Source: Deltaproteobacteria bacterium (GTDB lineage: Bacteria; Desulfobacterota; Desulfobacteria; Desulfobacterales; SURF-15). From it: a stretch of DNA of 64,000 nucleotides. Location of the stretch: contig JAFDFZ010000013.1 in NCBI GenBank assembly GCA_019309565.1, forward strand, positions 1 through 64,000, given 5' to 3'. The notes beneath the pieces were generated by a model, which did no database searches, was not told the origin of the DNA, and saw only the letters and a list, made by a program, of their open reading frames with translations. Shown here piece by piece: positions 35,837 through 45,519 of this stretch. The translations under genes were made by a program, and so were the position numbers. Numbering within the stretch: position 1 is the first letter of the stretch; every line of letters starts with the position of its first letter.

Positions 35837-38278
35837 TTACATCATATCCACTGGATCCACATCTACTGCAACCGTAACCTGCCTGTTGTTCATCAAGGAG
35901 CGGTTGTCAAGCAGTACTTGGTGAACAAGACGATGAAGCGCTTTGACATCAGATCCTTTCAAAAGAAGCTGCCAGCGGTATCGACCGGAAATCTTCGGTA
36001 CTGGCGCAGCGACAGGGCCGAGCAACTGGATAGTGTCCAAGGACGTCTTTAGGGTCTTAAGCATCGAGCGGCAGCTTTTTCCAACCGCTTGAGCAGCCTT
36101 TTCGGTTTGCTGCTGGTTTTTGCCTGAGATTTTGATTAAAATCATTCTTGTAAAGGGTGGATATTTAAGTGCTTCTCGGAACTGAATTTCCTTTTCGTAA
36201 AACGCGATGAAATCTTGTTGCTGGGCTGTGATGATACTGAAATGATTCGGATTGTACGTTTGTAAAACCACCTTTCCAGGAGATTCCCCTCTTCCGGCCC
36301 TTCCGGAAACCTGTGCAAGAAGCTGAAACGTACGTTCACCTGCCCGGAAATCCGGAAAATTCAAGGAAAGGTCTGCGCAAATGATTCCGACCAGAGTGAT
36401 GTTAGGAAAATCGTGCCCCTTGGCCACCATTTGGGTGCCCACAAGGATGTCGATGGTTTGACTCCTAAGTCCTTTCAGCAGTTTTAATAGCGAGCCCTTT
36501 GCTCTGGTGGTATCTCGATCCATGCGTGCGACCCTGGCAGTCGGAAACAAGCTCTTGACCGCCCCCTCGATTTTTTCAGTACCGAGCCCCAATAGCTGGA
36601 TTTTGGCAGAACCGCAGGCCGAACAATTTGAGACCGCTGGCTTTGCGAAACCACAATAATGACATTTATATGCATTGATTTTCCTGTGCAGGGTAAGCGA
36701 AATGTCGCAATTTTTGCATCGAACGGGCTCGCCGCAAGAGGCGCAAATGGGAAAAGAGGCATATCCTCTACGGTTAAGAAACAAAAGTACCTGCTCTGAG
36801 CGGTTTAAAGTTTCTCTTATGGAAACAACCAGTTCATCGGACAGAAAGCGCCTGATTCCACGTTTATGTCTGATTTTGCATAGATCGACCACGGTTATCT
36901 GCGGCAGACATCGTTTTTCCACGCGATTTTTAAGGATCAATTCCACAAAGTTTTGTCTCTTAACATTGTGATAAGATTGAACGGAAGGGGTTGCAGAGCC
37001 CAAGAGCACGACGGCCTTTTGAAGTTTTGCCCTCACCACGGCAAGGTCTCTTGCATTGTAACGAAGTTGGTGCTCTTGCTTATAGGAGCTGTCGTGTTCT
37101 TCATCTACGATAATAAGTCCCACTTCTGAAAACGGTGCGAAAATGGCCGACCTTGCACCAATGGCAATGTTAACCTCTTTTCTTAGAATCCGAAGCCACT
37201 GATCGTATCGCTCACCACCGGAAAGACCGCTGTGAAGAATTGCCACGCAATCCCCGAAACGAGCCCGAAATCGTCGCTGCATCTGAGAGATCAACGCAAT
37301 TTCCGGCACCAGCACCAGCACCTGATATCCCTGTTGAAGGGCGGCGGCGGCAAGCTGCATATAGACCTCAGTTTTTCCGCTTCCCGTAACCCCCGCCAGC
37401 AGGTACGTAGAAAATCCTTTTCCAAACGAATTCAAAACGGTCTCAACCGCTTTTTGCTGTTCTGCGGAAAGGATGGGCGGGGTATCAGGCGGTATGCTCT
37501 CTCCGAAAGGGTCGCGATAGACCGCCCGATGGAACAAACGAACATGCCCGCTGATTTCCATGGCTTTGATAAGGCGTGAAGCCGAGGGTACGATCTTTTT
37601 CAGATCGGCAACGGGCATTTCCGGATTTGCCGATAACGCTTCGATGATTTTAAGACGCTGCAATGAAAGCCCCTCTAAAGGGCCAGTTGGATCAAGCAGC
37701 GCAGCGAAGCGTTCCATCTTGGGTTTTATCTCTGCGCCTCTAAGTTCTTTTCGCCTGGTTATCCATCCGCGGCATTCTAAACGATGAATCAGTGCTGCGG
37801 AGACATCGGCTTCAAGATTTTTAAGAAATTTCTTTAAACGACAGGGGCCGCTTCGCTTTAAACCTTTAAGGATTTTCGCCTCAAGGGATGTAAGCTCCCC
37901 ACCGGTGAGCGCTGCTTGTCCTTCTTCTGTCAGCTCAATGATTACCGCTTCATAAAGGTTGACCCCTGCCGGCAGGGCGCACTTTATTACATTTCCGATA
38001 GGATGCATGTAATAGGAGGAAATCCATTGAAAAAACGGGATCATTGATGCGGGAAATAAAGGAGTTTCATCCAGTACATCCAATATCGGCTTTACATCCT
38101 TGATTATGGAAGGGTTTCCGGCTCCCAGAACATAACCGGAGATTTTGCGTTCTGAAAAGGGAACAAGCACCCTTTTCCCCGCGCATACGATAGATGACAG
38201 AGGTTTTGGTACCTCATAGGTAAAGGTATGGTAAACGGGTAAATCAACAGCCACTTCAACATATGGCAAACCGGTCAT
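35837..38278 (-). CDS. priA: primosomal protein N' (replication restart helicase)
   Basis: 813-residue PriA, which reloads the replisome at stalled forks. The N-terminal 3'BD domain starts VEVAVDLPVYHTFTYEVP. Helicase motifs include GVTGSGKTEVYMQL, VDEEHDSSYKQ and GSATPSVQSYHNV. The zinc-binding insert has eight cysteines (CASCGEPVRCKNCDIS, CHYCGFA, CSACGSAKIQLLGLGTE). Motifs V/VI appear as GTQMVAKGHDFPNITLV and QVSGRAGRG. Full length. Located upstream of the DUF1573 gene on the same strand with a 240-bp gap. Confidence 0.96.
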   Translation of the reverse strand: MTGLPYVEVAVDLPVYHTFTYEVPKPLSSIVCAGKRVLVPFSERKISGYVLGAGNPSIIKDVKPILDVLDETPLFPASMIPFFQWISSYYMHPIGNVIKCALPAGVNLYEAVIIELTEEGQAALTGGELTSLEAKILKGLKRSGPCRLKKFLKNLEADVSAALIHRLECRGWITRRKELRGAEIKPKMERFAALLDPTGPLEGLSLQRLKIIEALSANPEMPVADLKKIVPSASRLIKAMEISGHVRLFHRAVYRDPFGESIPPDTPPILSAEQQKAVETVLNSFGKGFSTYLLAGVTGSGKTEVYMQLAAAALQQGYQVLVLVPEIALISQMQRRFRARFGDCVAILHSGLSGGERYDQWLRILRKEVNIAIGARSAIFAPFSEVGLIIVDEEHDSSYKQEHQLRYNARDLAVVRAKLQKAVVLLGSATPSVQSYHNVKRQNFVELILKNRVEKRCLPQITVVDLCKIRHKRGIRRFLSDELVVSIRETLNRSEQVLLFLNRRGYASFPICASCGEPVRCKNCDISLTLHRKINAYKCHYCGFAKPAVSNCSACGSAKIQLLGLGTEKIEGAVKSLFPTARVARMDRDTTRAKGSLLKLLKGLRSQTIDILVGTQMVAKGHDFPNITLVGIICADLSLNFPDFRAGERTFQLLAQVSGRAGRGESPGKVVLQTYNPNHFSIITAQQQDFIAFYEKEIQFREALKYPPFTRMILIKISGKNQQQTEKAAQAVGKSCRSMLKTLKTSLDTIQLLGPVAAPVPKISGRYRWQLLLKGSDVKALHRLVHQVLLDNRSLMNNRQVTVAVDVDPVDMM

Positions 38279-38641
38279 TCTCGCTATCCTCGATAGCCGC
38301 TAATTTGCTTTTCAGGTTCAATGATACCATTTACCTGCATGCTATACGATGGTATAAAGAAGCTCTGCAGGTTGTCCGGGAAAAATTTTTTTAAAATAAG
38401 CAAGCACATCCGTTGCTCTTTTTGCTTAATTTCTGTTATTCGCTAAAATAATATTTGCATAAAAAACTAAAACAATCCACGGTTCTTTTGGGGTTCTTTT
38501 GACGGTTCTGGTCTAATATGAGTTTTTATGGGCTACAATTTTCACGAAAATTTAAATATATCGCTATTTCAGTGTGTTACAATTCTTGTTCACGGAATAC
38601 GGGTTGAAAATCATACAACCTGTTGAGAGTAAGGAGGTTTT

Positions 38642-38677
38642 ATGGGAGGCTGGATTTATACCACCCACATGGGATAA
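38642..38677 (+). CDS. possible 11-residue leader peptide
   Basis: A perfect aaggagg site (38631-38637) 4 bp before ATG opens the frame MGGWIYTTHMG followed by TAA. After the stop come a tggagtgatg-type repeat and a hairpin (gttggttcg with cgaagccaac, about 38699-38727), then the peptide-transporter gene at 38802. A translated leader is plausible, but so is a decayed gene start. The rest of the 38279-38801 gap shows nothing else. Confidence 0.35.
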   Translation: MGGWIYTTHMG

Positions 38678-38801
38678 TGGAGTGATGCGGTGATGGAGTG
38701 TTGGTTCGAATGTGAGCGAAGCCAACTGACTTGTTCAATTAGCTGGTTTGCTTTGGGCTTGGAGAGTAGCCAGGTTCAATAATATTCAAGGAGGAAGGTT
38801 T

Positions 38802-40301
38802 ATGAGAAAGCTATTGGTTTGTCTTATTTTTGGTTTGTTGATTCTTCAAATTCATTCGGCTTCTGCATCCGCACCTCAAAGAGGCGGTCATTTGATCGTA
38901 TGCCAGCCTGCAGAACCTCCCGGGCTGGATCCCACCGCCAATACCGCTGCTGCAATCGACCGGGTCGTGTACTCCAACATCTATGAAGGCCTGGTGAAAG
39001 TCAACCGAAATGGACAATATGTGCCGGGTCTTGCCTCTGGCTGGGAGGTGTCGTCGGATGGAAAGGTTTATTCCTTCAAATTACGTCGGGGTGTTCGATT
39101 TCATAACGGAGAACCTTTCAACGCTGAGGTTGCCAAATGGAATATTGAAAGGGCAAAAGCAGAAGGCACCGTCAATCCCCATCCTGAGTATTTCCGTGGT
39201 ATTTACAAAATAGAAACTCCTGATGAGTTTACGTTGGTTCTAAGCTTAAAAGAGGTGGACGCCCTGTTTATTCCTCATATGGCAGAAGGCGATGCCGTGA
39301 TGCTTCCCATGAAGGGATATGAAACAGCCAAATCTAATCCCATAGGAACAGGACCATTCCGGTTCGTTAAGTGGGTACGGGGCGATCGGGTGGAGATGGT
39401 GCGCAATGATGCTTACTGGAATCCGCAGCTTCCATATCTGGATCGTGTTACATTCAAATTTATCGGAGACCCAGGCGCCCAGATCGCTGCCCTTAAAGCA
39501 GGTGACATCGATGTGATCGGATATATCGCAGCTCCAGAATCGGCCATGTTGCTTTCAAAAGACAAGCGCTTCAAAGTCTATGCGGGAACCACCACCGGTG
39601 AGGTGATTATGTCCACCAACAATAAGGCCAAGCCGTTTGACAACAAACTGGTGCGCCAGGCCATGGCGTATGCTATAGACCGGAAGACATTGGTGGATTT
39701 GGTGATGTTCGGCTATGGCACCCCCATCGGTTCCCACTGGTCGCCATCAACACCCTATTACAGGGATCTGACGGGAAAATTTCCCTATGATCCCGAAAAG
39801 GCCAGGGCTCTGCTGGCCAAAGCGGGCTATCCCGACGGGTTTCATGCCACCATCAAACTGCCGGCCATCTACTCCTATTCCAAGCGATCCGGGGAAGTGA
39901 TTGCAGATATGCTTGCAGATATCGGCATCAAGCTTGAAATTGAAATCGTAGAATGGGGTCAGTGGATTGAGCGGGTTTTCAAGAAAAAAGAATACCAGTT
40001 GACACTGATAGGCCATGTGGAGCCTTGGGACATTGGAATATATGCAAACCCCGATTACTACTTCCAGTACGATTCGCAGGAATTTAGGGATGCATATGCA
40101 AAAGCTTTAAGAGCTACCACCGAATCCGAAAAAGCCAAATGGTTCGGCATCTGCCAGGAGATTATTGCAGAAGATGCGGTCAGCGGATATTTGTTTTCCG
40201 CTCCAAGCCTGGCGGTTATGAGGAAAGAGGTGATGAACTGGTGGGAGAACTATCCCACCGTTGCTTTGGACTGTACTGAGGTGTGGTTAAATCCCAATTG
40301 A
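38802..40301 (+). CDS. peptide/nickel-type ABC transporter substrate-binding protein
   Basis: 499-residue family 5 binding protein (DppA/OppA-like). The signal peptide MRKLLVCLIFGLLILQIHSASA is followed by RGGHLIVCQPAEPPGLDP, YEGLVKVNRNGQYVPGLA and LRRGVRFHNGEPF, which are family hallmarks. It delivers dipeptides, oligopeptides or other solutes to the permease pair encoded next. The ATG at 38802 has an aaggaggaagg site; an 18-residue upstream extension is excluded. Unlike typical opp/dpp operons, no OppD/OppF ATPase genes follow the permeases. Confidence 0.92.
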   Translation: MRKLLVCLIFGLLILQIHSASASAPQRGGHLIVCQPAEPPGLDPTANTAAAIDRVVYSNIYEGLVKVNRNGQYVPGLASGWEVSSDGKVYSFKLRRGVRFHNGEPFNAEVAKWNIERAKAEGTVNPHPEYFRGIYKIETPDEFTLVLSLKEVDALFIPHMAEGDAVMLPMKGYETAKSNPIGTGPFRFVKWVRGDRVEMVRNDAYWNPQLPYLDRVTFKFIGDPGAQIAALKAGDIDVIGYIAAPESAMLLSKDKRFKVYAGTTTGEVIMSTNNKAKPFDNKLVRQAMAYAIDRKTLVDLVMFGYGTPIGSHWSPSTPYYRDLTGKFPYDPEKARALLAKAGYPDGFHATIKLPAIYSYSKRSGEVIADMLADIGIKLEIEIVEWGQWIERVFKKKEYQLTLIGHVEPWDIGIYANPDYYFQYDSQEFRDAYAKALRATTESEKAKWFGICQEIIAEDAVSGYLFSAPSLAVMRKEVMNWWENYPTVALDCTEVWLNPN

Positions 40302-40336
40302 TCGGGGATACAGTGATAAGCATAAGGGGGGGGCTT

Positions 40337-41278
40337 GTGGTCCGGTACGTCGTAAGGAAATTGATCATTCTGAGTTTGCTGCTCTTTTTGGTTTCTATTA
40401 TCGTTTTCTCCGTGCTGTTCGTATTGCCGGGTGATCCGGCGCAAATCATTTTGGGAATCAACGCCACGCCGCAGACGCTTGAGAATTTAAGATCGGCTCT
40501 TGGATTAAATCAACCCTTAATAGACCAGTATCTTAAGTGGATTGGGAATTTGCTGTCCGGAGAAAATCGTTCCATCAATTATGATATACCGGTAAACGAA
40601 TTGCTTGTAAGCCGCCTGAAAGTTACAGGACCTCTGGCAGTCATGGCCATGTGTTTCGCCATTCTGTTATCTTTGCCGGCGGGCGTCTATGCGGCCCAGC
40701 ATCGGAACCGACCCGCAGATATTACCGTTATGTTTTTTACCCAGATTGGGTTAGCCACGCCTGATTTTTGGCTGGGGATGCTGCTTATTCTATTGATGGC
40801 GGTAAAACTCGGAATGTTTTCAGCAGGTGGTTTCCCAGGATGGAGTGTGAGTTTTTGGGGGTCCGTCAAAGCATTGTTATTACCCGCATTCTGCTTGGGA
40901 GTAACTCGCGCTTCCATATTGAGCCGCCTGACTCGATCTTCCATGCTGGAAGTTCTAAATGAAGATTATATTAAGACGGCAAGAGCCAAGGGCATGAAAG
41001 AGCGGGGGGTGATTTACAAACATGCACTGGGAAACGCCATGATACCGGTTGTTACCATCATGGGGCTTCAATTGGGCCAGTTGATAGCAGGCGCCATCAT
41101 CATCGAAAACGTGTTTTTTCTTCCTGGGCTGGGGCGCTTGGTTTTTCAAGCCATTGGCCAGAGGGATCTTCCGGTTGTACGGGATATTGTTTTGTTTATG
41201 GCAGCCGCCATTGTCTTCATTAATTTCCTTGTGGATTTAAGTTACGCATATCTTGACCCTAGGATACGGCATGGGTGA
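40337..41278 (+). CDS. peptide ABC transporter permease 1 (DppB-like)
   Basis: 313-residue permease with six membrane segments. The N-terminus VVRYVVRKLIILSLLLFLVS is typical of DppB, with VLPGDPAQIILG and ALGLNQPLIDQYLKWIGNLL. The EAA loop is DYIKTARAKGMKERGVIYKHALGNAMIPVVT, broken here only for naming. GTG at 40337 with aagggggg just upstream was preferred to an ATG at 40283, which lies inside the preceding gene. The next permease overlaps by 8 bp. Confidence 0.9.
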   Translation: MVRYVVRKLIILSLLLFLVSIIVFSVLFVLPGDPAQIILGINATPQTLENLRSALGLNQPLIDQYLKWIGNLLSGENRSINYDIPVNELLVSRLKVTGPLAVMAMCFAILLSLPAGVYAAQHRNRPADITVMFFTQIGLATPDFWLGMLLILLMAVKLGMFSAGGFPGWSVSFWGSVKALLLPAFCLGVTRASILSRLTRSSMLEVLNEDYIKTARAKGMKERGVIYKHALGNAMIPVVTIMGLQLGQLIAGAIIIENVFFLPGLGRLVFQAIGQRDLPVVRDIVLFMAAAIVFINFLVDLSYAYLDPRIRHG

Positions 41279-42104
41279 TGTGAAGGGATTTTTCAAAAAT
41301 CTAAATTTTACGATCGGATTTGTTCTGTGCCTCGTGGTAATTCTTTCCGCTGCTGTCAGTATGGTCTGGACCCCTTATGACGGCAACAAAATGAATGCAA
41401 AAGCACGATTGCAGGGTCCTTCATGGCAGCATCCTCTCGGTACCGATCAATACGGCCGTGATATCCTGTCGAGGGTTATGAAGGGATCGGTAAATTCAAT
41501 TATCGTGGGTCTCATCACCGTGGCGATCGGTATTAGTGTCGGGGTGGTTATAGGGCTTTCGGCAGCCTGTTGCGGTAAACTCATCGATGAGCTGCTCATG
41601 CGTCTGTGTGATCTCCTTTTCGGCTTTCCGGCCGTGCTTACCGCAATTCTGATCACCTCCGTCTTTCGCCCATCCATTGTCAACGCCATGATCGCCATCG
41701 GTATTTTCTATATTCCTGTATTTGCAAGACTGACCCGGGCATCGACGCTGTCTGTTTTAGCCCGTGAATTCATTATCGCCGCCCGGGCGGCCGGTGCCGG
41801 GCAGCTGGCTATTATCTGTCGACACGTTCTTCCCAACATCATATCCCCGCTGATCATACAGGGCACCATACAATTCGCCGTGGCGATACTGGCTGAAGCA
41901 GGGCTAAGCTATCTGGGCTTGGGCACTCAGCCGCCGAATCCTTCATGGGGCCGGATGCTCAATGATGCTCAGACCTTCCTTTCCATTTCTCCCTGGATGG
42001 CAATTTTTCCCGGGCTGGCCATTGCGTGGGCGGTTTTGGGCTTCAATCTGCTGGGAGACGGCCTTCGCGACACCCTGGATCCAAAGATGGCGAAAGGAGG
42101 CTGA
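41271..42104 (+). CDS. peptide ABC transporter permease 2 (DppC-like)
   Basis: 277-residue permease with about six membrane segments. The HPLGTDQYGRDILSRVMKG motif after the first membrane helix is diagnostic of DppC/OppC. The EAA loop is REFIIAARAAGAGQLAIICRH, and GLSYLGLGTQPPNPSWGRML completes the signature. ATG at 41271 lies within the 3' end of permease 1, supporting coupling. The operon stops here; no ATPase gene follows before the convergent cupin gene. Confidence 0.9.
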   Translation: MGDVKGFFKNLNFTIGFVLCLVVILSAAVSMVWTPYDGNKMNAKARLQGPSWQHPLGTDQYGRDILSRVMKGSVNSIIVGLITVAIGISVGVVIGLSAACCGKLIDELLMRLCDLLFGFPAVLTAILITSVFRPSIVNAMIAIGIFYIPVFARLTRASTLSVLAREFIIAARAAGAGQLAIICRHVLPNIISPLIIQGTIQFAVAILAEAGLSYLGLGTQPPNPSWGRMLNDAQTFLSISPWMAIFPGLAIAWAVLGFNLLGDGLRDTLDPKMAKGG

Positions 42105-42156
42105 TGTGCTAACAGGTTAAACCAGGTGGACGGTAACAGCACAGATTCATCTTTAA

Positions 42157-42504
42157 TTACTTTCTGCCGGGGGCCAGAAAGAATGCAATGACAAGCTGCT
42201 CTTTGCCGGTATTTTTCACTGCATGCTCCACTCCCCTGGGGATCCACAAGCCGACTCCCGGACCGATAGAGGTTTCCGTGCGCTCATCACCATACCAGAC
42301 GGTCCCGTTTCCCGAAACACAATAATAGACTTCTTCCTGCTCTTCGTGAACATGGGGCTCCAGGCCTTCACCCGGGGTGAAATCACCCATCACAAACATG
42401 AGATCCTCTGTTCCCACCGTATCCTTTGTAAAAAATGTGCGAATCGTGCCTCCCAGGACCTTTCTGGTTTCCGTTTCGTTAAAACTCGTTTTCTTAACCG
42501 GCAT
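42157..42504 (-). CDS. cupin-domain protein
   Basis: 115-residue single cupin barrel. Motif 1 is GEGLEPHVHEEQEEVYYCVSG and motif 2 GPGVGLWIPRGVEHAVKN, together giving a metal-binding set (HxH, E, H). Small cupins of this form may be sugar or acid isomerases, dioxygenases or ligand sensors; no specific role is visible. A gaggtt site precedes the ATG. It lies downstream of the MFS carrier gene on the same strand (45-bp gap), so it may act on the imported compound. Confidence 0.85.
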   Translation of the reverse strand: MPVKKTSFNETETRKVLGGTIRTFFTKDTVGTEDLMFVMGDFTPGEGLEPHVHEEQEEVYYCVSGNGTVWYGDERTETSIGPGVGLWIPRGVEHAVKNTGKEQLVIAFFLAPGRK

Positions 42505-42549
42505 CTCTAACCTCCCTGGTTATTAAAAATTATTCTTCCTCAATCAATT

Positions 42550-43806
42550 CTACCTTCGGTCTTGACCGGTATCCACCATGGACGGTTTCGGTAAGAAGAT
42601 TGAAAATACCATTCCGATCAAAGAGATCGCTGCTGCCACCAGAAAGGGTGTGGTAAAGGATCGGCTTAAGTCTGCAAGGTACCCTCCCACTGCAGGTCCA
42701 ATTGCCTGGCCGATTCCGAAAAAAAGAGTTATGAATCCAAGCCCTGCAGGCGCCAGCCGGGGGCCCACAAAATCTCCGGTCGCTGCAGCCATGATTGTGG
42801 GGATGCTCCATGCCGTGAGCCCAAACATAACTGCCGACAGGTAAAATCCAAGCTTGATCTTAAAGGTTGCATAGACGATATAAGAAAGCGCTAGAATAAA
42901 ATAGGCAAAAGCTGCTCCGCGGCTTCGCCCCAGTCGATCTGAAATCGCTCCCCAAATAACGCCGCAAAATATGCTCAACCCCCCGACCATGGCCCATAGC
43001 CCCCCCGCCCATTGCTGTGACATACCAATTTCCTTGACAAGATAGGCGGCAAAAAAGATCATATAAACGATATAGGAAAATCCGTAAAAGAAATATACAA
43101 GACCCAGGTACCAGACAGCGCCTTTTTTGTAAACGCTTGCCCACATAAACGAAGATGTCCCTATTTCGGGAGGCTCCGCTGGTTTTTGAATTTCAGCACC
43201 CACGGGAGCCAATCCCTTATCGCTTGGTTGGTTGCGGATAAACAGGTATACGATTCCTGAGACCACAAGAACCGAACCTCCCAAAATATACCAGGAAACC
43301 CTCCAACCCTCAGCACCATATGCAGAAAGAATGGGCGGTACCATAAGGCCTGAAATGAGCGTACCCGTTCCAATGCCTCCGGTTACGATCCCGGTGGCAA
43401 CTCCCCTTTTTTCTGCGGCAAACCACACAGAGCCCAGGGCCATGGCGGGTACATATGAGGCACCGTTGCCTAAACCTGTAAGAAAGCGCATCATGAGCGC
43501 GAATTGAAAGGATTTTGCCAGGCCGGTCAATATCAGGGTGATTCCCATCAACGCAAGGGCAAGTGTGATGACAATACGCATGCCGAAACGAGCGGCAAGG
43601 AAACCTCCAATAAGCGCCATGGTAAGATAACCCACAAAATTGCCGGTACCCAGAAGCCCAAGTTGGGTGTAATTGAATTTAAGACCATCGCGCATGGCCG
43701 GAAGGATTATGGTATACGCCATCCGCCCGAATCCATGAGCGGCAATGGTAGTGATGAAACCCATGAAAATCACAACCCAGCCGTAATGCAATCTGTTCTC
43801 GTTCAT
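42550..43806 (-). CDS. MFS transporter, oxalate/formate antiporter-like
   Basis: 418-residue major facilitator with about 12 membrane segments. The N-terminus HYGWVVIFMGFITTIAAHGFGRMAYTIILP and the G.LGTGNFVGYL region resemble the OFA/monocarboxylate group. The inter-domain loop is hydrophilic (NQPSDKGLAPVGAEIQKP). It probably exchanges or imports a small carboxylate across the inner membrane; the substrate is not predictable. ATG at 43806 with aggggat upstream was chosen over an in-frame ATG nine codons earlier. It precedes the cupin gene. Confidence 0.85.
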   Translation of the reverse strand: MNENRLHYGWVVIFMGFITTIAAHGFGRMAYTIILPAMRDGLKFNYTQLGLLGTGNFVGYLTMALIGGFLAARFGMRIVITLALALMGITLILTGLAKSFQFALMMRFLTGLGNGASYVPAMALGSVWFAAEKRGVATGIVTGGIGTGTLISGLMVPPILSAYGAEGWRVSWYILGGSVLVVSGIVYLFIRNQPSDKGLAPVGAEIQKPAEPPEIGTSSFMWASVYKKGAVWYLGLVYFFYGFSYIVYMIFFAAYLVKEIGMSQQWAGGLWAMVGGLSIFCGVIWGAISDRLGRSRGAAFAYFILALSYIVYATFKIKLGFYLSAVMFGLTAWSIPTIMAAATGDFVGPRLAPAGLGFITLFFGIGQAIGPAVGGYLADLSRSFTTPFLVAAAISLIGMVFSIFLPKPSMVDTGQDRR

Positions 43807-44037
43807 TATCCCCTGTCTCCTCATCCACAGCAAGCAGTTTGGACCACCGATAATTCCCCTTCATACAATTTTTAAAAATAATTTGTAAATAAAGAAAAAA
43901 TGTTTTATCAAGGCATCTTGAATTTATCGATTTTGGTATCCTCTTGTTTCGGGGTTATGAATTAAGCGGTTATTTACTTTTGGATCTAAAAAAGCGGCCG
44001 TATTTAACGGCAACATCCGAACGAAGGAGTAATCACC

Positions 44038-44235
44038 ATGGCAAAGCGAGTTGTTATCGACACCGAAGAATGCACCGGGTGTGAAACATGTGTGGAACTG
44101 TGTTCAGAGGTTTTTGCCTTTAATGAAGATGAAGAAAAGGCAGAAGTAATTCTTCCCGAAGGGGGGCCTGAAGATTGTATCGAGGAGGCCATCGAATCCT
44201 GCCCTGCTGAATGCATATACTGGGAAGAAGATTAA
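44038..44235 (+). CDS. [4Fe-4S] ferredoxin, Desulfovibrio FdI/FdII type
   Basis: 65-residue acidic electron carrier with one cubane cluster: C12, C15 and C18 (ECTGCETC) plus C55 (ESCPAEC). C22 and C47 match the positions of the disulfide-forming pair in Desulfovibrio gigas FdII, so a redox-active disulfide is possible. C59 is an additional free Cys. Where relatives have a Pro after C22, this protein has Ser. gaaggag about 8 bp upstream of ATG is a strong site. Monocistronic and likely highly expressed. Confidence 0.95.
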   Translation: MAKRVVIDTEECTGCETCVELCSEVFAFNEDEEKAEVILPEGGPEDCIEEAIESCPAECIYWEED

Positions 44236-44273
44236 ACAAGGGTATAGAGACGCAATCTGCGGGAAATCATTGA

Positions 44274-44960
44274 TCAGGAAAGTTCAATGGATTCTCCTGG
44301 CTGCAAGACCGTCGGATTTGCAGACGTTTCCTGTCCTACCCTTTGAGCCCAGGCGTTGGGATCCTGCTTGATGACCTCGAACGTGTCATAGTGAATCGGC
44401 ACCACCTGAACCGGTTCGATTAATTTGATCGCTCTTATGGCATCGTCGGGTCCCATGGTAAAATTGTCTCCAATCGGCAGGATGGCAAGATCGATACCTT
44501 CTTCACCGATAAGCTTCATATCGTAAAAAAGGCCGGTATCGCAGGCGTGGTATATTTTTTTCCCCTGGATATAAAGCAAAAATCCGCACGGGTTTCCTCC
44601 GTAGCTGCCGTCGGGAAGGGATGAGCCATGATGGGCGATGGTTAGTTTGACCCTTCCCCAGGGGTAGTCGAAACCACCTCCGATATGCTGCGGATGAACG
44701 GTTTCCACCCCCTGATCCGCCAGCCAGTTTTGTATTTCAAAGTTTGATATGATCATAGCACCGGTTCGTTTGGCAATCTCGACGGTATCCCCCAGATGGT
44801 CGCCATGACCGTGGGAAACCAGGATGTAGTCGGCTTCCACATCATCGGCCTTGACCGCAGACAGAGGATTTCCGGTAAGAAAGGGATCGATCAGGATTTT
44901 AGCTTTCTCGGTTTCAATGAGGAAACAGGCATGGCCTAACCAGGTAACTTTCAAAGCCAT
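44274..44960 (-). CDS. UPF0173 metal-dependent hydrolase (MBL fold)
   Basis: 228-residue UlaG/YtkL-type metallo-beta-lactamase fold protein. The N-terminus VTWLGHACFLIET has an early His, then SHGHGDH (H50, H52, D54, H55), HHG (about 136), CDTGLFYDM and PIHYDTF near the C-terminus. The family (UPF0173) is conserved in bacteria and archaea but has no agreed substrate. aggaggc before the ATG is a good site. Convergent with the ferredoxin gene. Confidence 0.93.
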   Translation of the reverse strand: MALKVTWLGHACFLIETEKAKILIDPFLTGNPLSAVKADDVEADYILVSHGHGDHLGDTVEIAKRTGAMIISNFEIQNWLADQGVETVHPQHIGGGFDYPWGRVKLTIAHHGSSLPDGSYGGNPCGFLLYIQGKKIYHACDTGLFYDMKLIGEEGIDLAILPIGDNFTMGPDDAIRAIKLIEPVQVVPIHYDTFEVIKQDPNAWAQRVGQETSANPTVLQPGESIELS

Positions 44961-45174
44961 TTTAAGCCTCCTTACGCATGTGTTTGAATAATTCGATACC
45001 GGACTTTGTAGAATAAAAAATACTATATCATAACCTCTTCAATAAGAAAAGGATATGTTTTCCGGAAAATGCCGTTGGCGACCATATTTTATTGCATTAT
45101 AGACGAGGATCTGTTACGTTTCTTTAGGCTTGCCCCAGGAACATGACGATTTTTTTTGTACAGGAGATAAGACC

Positions 45175-45519
45175 ATGCCAACCGATGATAACGAGGCTTT
45201 GGATTTTAGAGTCGATAGAAAAAATCTATACAGGGAAGAGATTTTCACCGATCTGAAGGCTTGTTCCATTAAGCGTCTAACACCAGTTAAACCGGATGGA
45301 TCGCTGGATAAATCCCGTAAAACCCTTTTCGTTGGCGAAACGACCCTTCTCCATCCAAATGGTGCGTTACCGATACAGAACGTGATTCAGGCAAAAGAGC
45401 TGCAACAGGCGGTAAAGCGCTTTCCAGAAGCAATGAAAACAGCCATGGAGCGGCTGATAGAAGAGGCCAAGAAAATAAAGGAACAGGAAGATTCACGAAT
45501 CATTGTTCCGGGCAGATAG
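45175..45519 (+). CDS. conserved cytoplasmic protein of unknown function
   Basis: 114 residues, hydrophilic, with no signal or membrane segment. The segment DFRVDRKNLYREEIFTDLK, then IKRLTPVKPDGS and TLLHPNGALPIQNVI, looks like a protein family common in Desulfobacterota that databases label only as cytoplasmic protein. The C-terminal third is a charged helix (RLIEEAKKIKEQE). ATG at 45175 has caggagataag upstream; a 15-residue extension is rejected. Isolated gene. Confidence 0.75.
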   Translation: MPTDDNEALDFRVDRKNLYREEIFTDLKACSIKRLTPVKPDGSLDKSRKTLFVGETTLLHPNGALPIQNVIQAKELQQAVKRFPEAMKTAMERLIEEAKKIKEQEDSRIIVPGR

